The translations under genes were made by a program, and so were the position numbers. A stretch of DNA of 5,890 nt from GWA2-46-10 sp964361435 (GTDB lineage: Bacteria > Patescibacteriota > Minisyncoccia > UBA6257 > Colwellbacteraceae), in the NCBI GenBank assembly GCA_964361435.1, contig CAYIAN010000032.1:1-5890 (forward strand), written 5' to 3'. Below are positions 5,494 through 5,890 of the stretch, piece after piece. Each line of letters opens with the position of its first letter. Position 1 is the stretch's first letter. The notes below the pieces were generated by a model. That model had not been told where the DNA came from, searched no databases, and saw only the letters and a program-made list of their open reading frames with translations.

Positions 5494-5890
5494 TCACTCA
5501 GCAAAGAAACTAGTACCGCTTCTTTGTCTTACGGTTGGAGTATTAGCGCCACTACGGGCTGGTGTAGATGGCGTGAACCTGCAACCTGTCCTCGAATCGT
5601 TGACACCATAGCCACTATCGCATTCCCATCCAACAGAGTTCCCAGATGGATGAGCGTTTGCGGGAACAAAACGATTTAGTGCCCCCCCCTCGCTACATGA
5701 ATATTTACCAGTACGTGCATTGAGAATAGCTCTACCGTCACCACAGTCTGGAATTTCTTGTCGCAGTACGCTATCAGCACCGTCGCTTGTATCGCCGGCT
5801 GGTCTATTTCCATAAAAAGGTAGGGGGTTTATAACACACTTCCCCCACCCGAGTATTGAAACATAAAACTCTCCTTCTATACAACGTGAA
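5494..5890 (-). CDS. C-terminal part of a cysteine- and glycine-rich, probably exported protein; 5' end beyond the window
   Basis: The minus strand is open from the right edge to TGA at 5494-5496, giving 131 residues with no stop and no in-frame ATG, so the start lies outside. I do not recognise a named family. The fragment has six Cys at fragment positions 3, 18, 49, 65, 90 and 103, and many Gly, Ser, Asn and Asp. Examples are IPDCGDGRAILN (46-57), GKYSCSEGG (61-69), VPANAHPSGNSVGWECDSGY (75-94) and DSRTGCRF (98-105). The spaced Cys with G-W-x-C-x-x-G-Y looks like small disulfide-bonded modules on secreted or surface proteins; this is inference from composition. The tail (106-131) is Ser/Thr/Pro-rich, low in complexity and without Cys. 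No membrane segment is visible. A terminator at 5419-5445 supports a real transcription unit. A run of eight G (minus strand) lies inside the frame. A well-placed AAGGAG-ATG at 5864 opens only an 11-codon frame one base out of register. Confidence 0.7.
   Translation of the reverse strand, partial: SRCIEGEFYVSILGWGKCVINPLPFYGNRPAGDTSDGADSVLRQEIPDCGDGRAILNARTGKYSCSEGGALNRFVPANAHPSGNSVGWECDSGYGVNDSRTGCRFTPSTPARSGANTPTVRQRSGTSFFAE
5682..5689. repeat. Homopolymer tract of 8 C/G inside the right-edge gene
   Basis: Eight C on the plus strand read as GAG-GGG-GGG-GCA (Glu-Gly-Gly-Ala) in the minus-strand frame. Loss or gain of one base would replace the last 60 or so residues, including the last two Cys. 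Such tracts are prone to slippage and to sequencing error. Confidence 0.85.

Overview
The window is a bacterial chromosome fragment, and several features suggest a small-genome lineage of the Candidate Phyla Radiation (Patescibacteria) type. The clearest is a 633-residue PheT that lacks the tRNA-binding OB-fold present in most bacterial PheT. Others are tight 1-nt gene coupling, short intergenic gaps, a tRNA without an encoded CCA end and a cysteine-rich, probably exported protein. The lineage call is inference; no rRNA or phylogeny is available.

Left two thirds (1-4481), all on the minus strand in the order pheS, pheT, gyrB. pheS and pheT encode the two subunits of phenylalanyl-tRNA synthetase and overlap by 1 nt. 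After a 116-bp gap holding its own promoter comes gyrB (DNA gyrase subunit B), which runs off the left edge with about 492 residues visible. In 4482-4551 lies a divergent promoter pair. The minus-strand promoter of pheST and the plus-strand promoter of an initiator tRNA-Met gene (4552-4623) have -35 hexamers that overlap by five bases. A synthetase operon and the start tRNA are therefore fired back to back from one site.

Right third (4624-5890). A weak hairpin terminator follows the tRNA. Next is a leader with a perfect 12-bp inverted repeat, then a GC-rich plus-strand gene (4777-5298) of unknown function with a strong terminator. Its composition differs from the flanking genes, so it may have been acquired beside the tRNA. 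Converging on it from the right edge is the 3' end of a minus-strand gene (5494-5890). This encodes a cysteine- and glycine-rich protein without recognisable family, with its own terminator at 5419-5445. The intergenic stretch 5299-5493 holds only these two terminators.

Together the known genes serve translation (PheRS charging of tRNA-Phe, initiator tRNA) and DNA topology (gyrase). The two right-hand genes are accessory and unrecognised.
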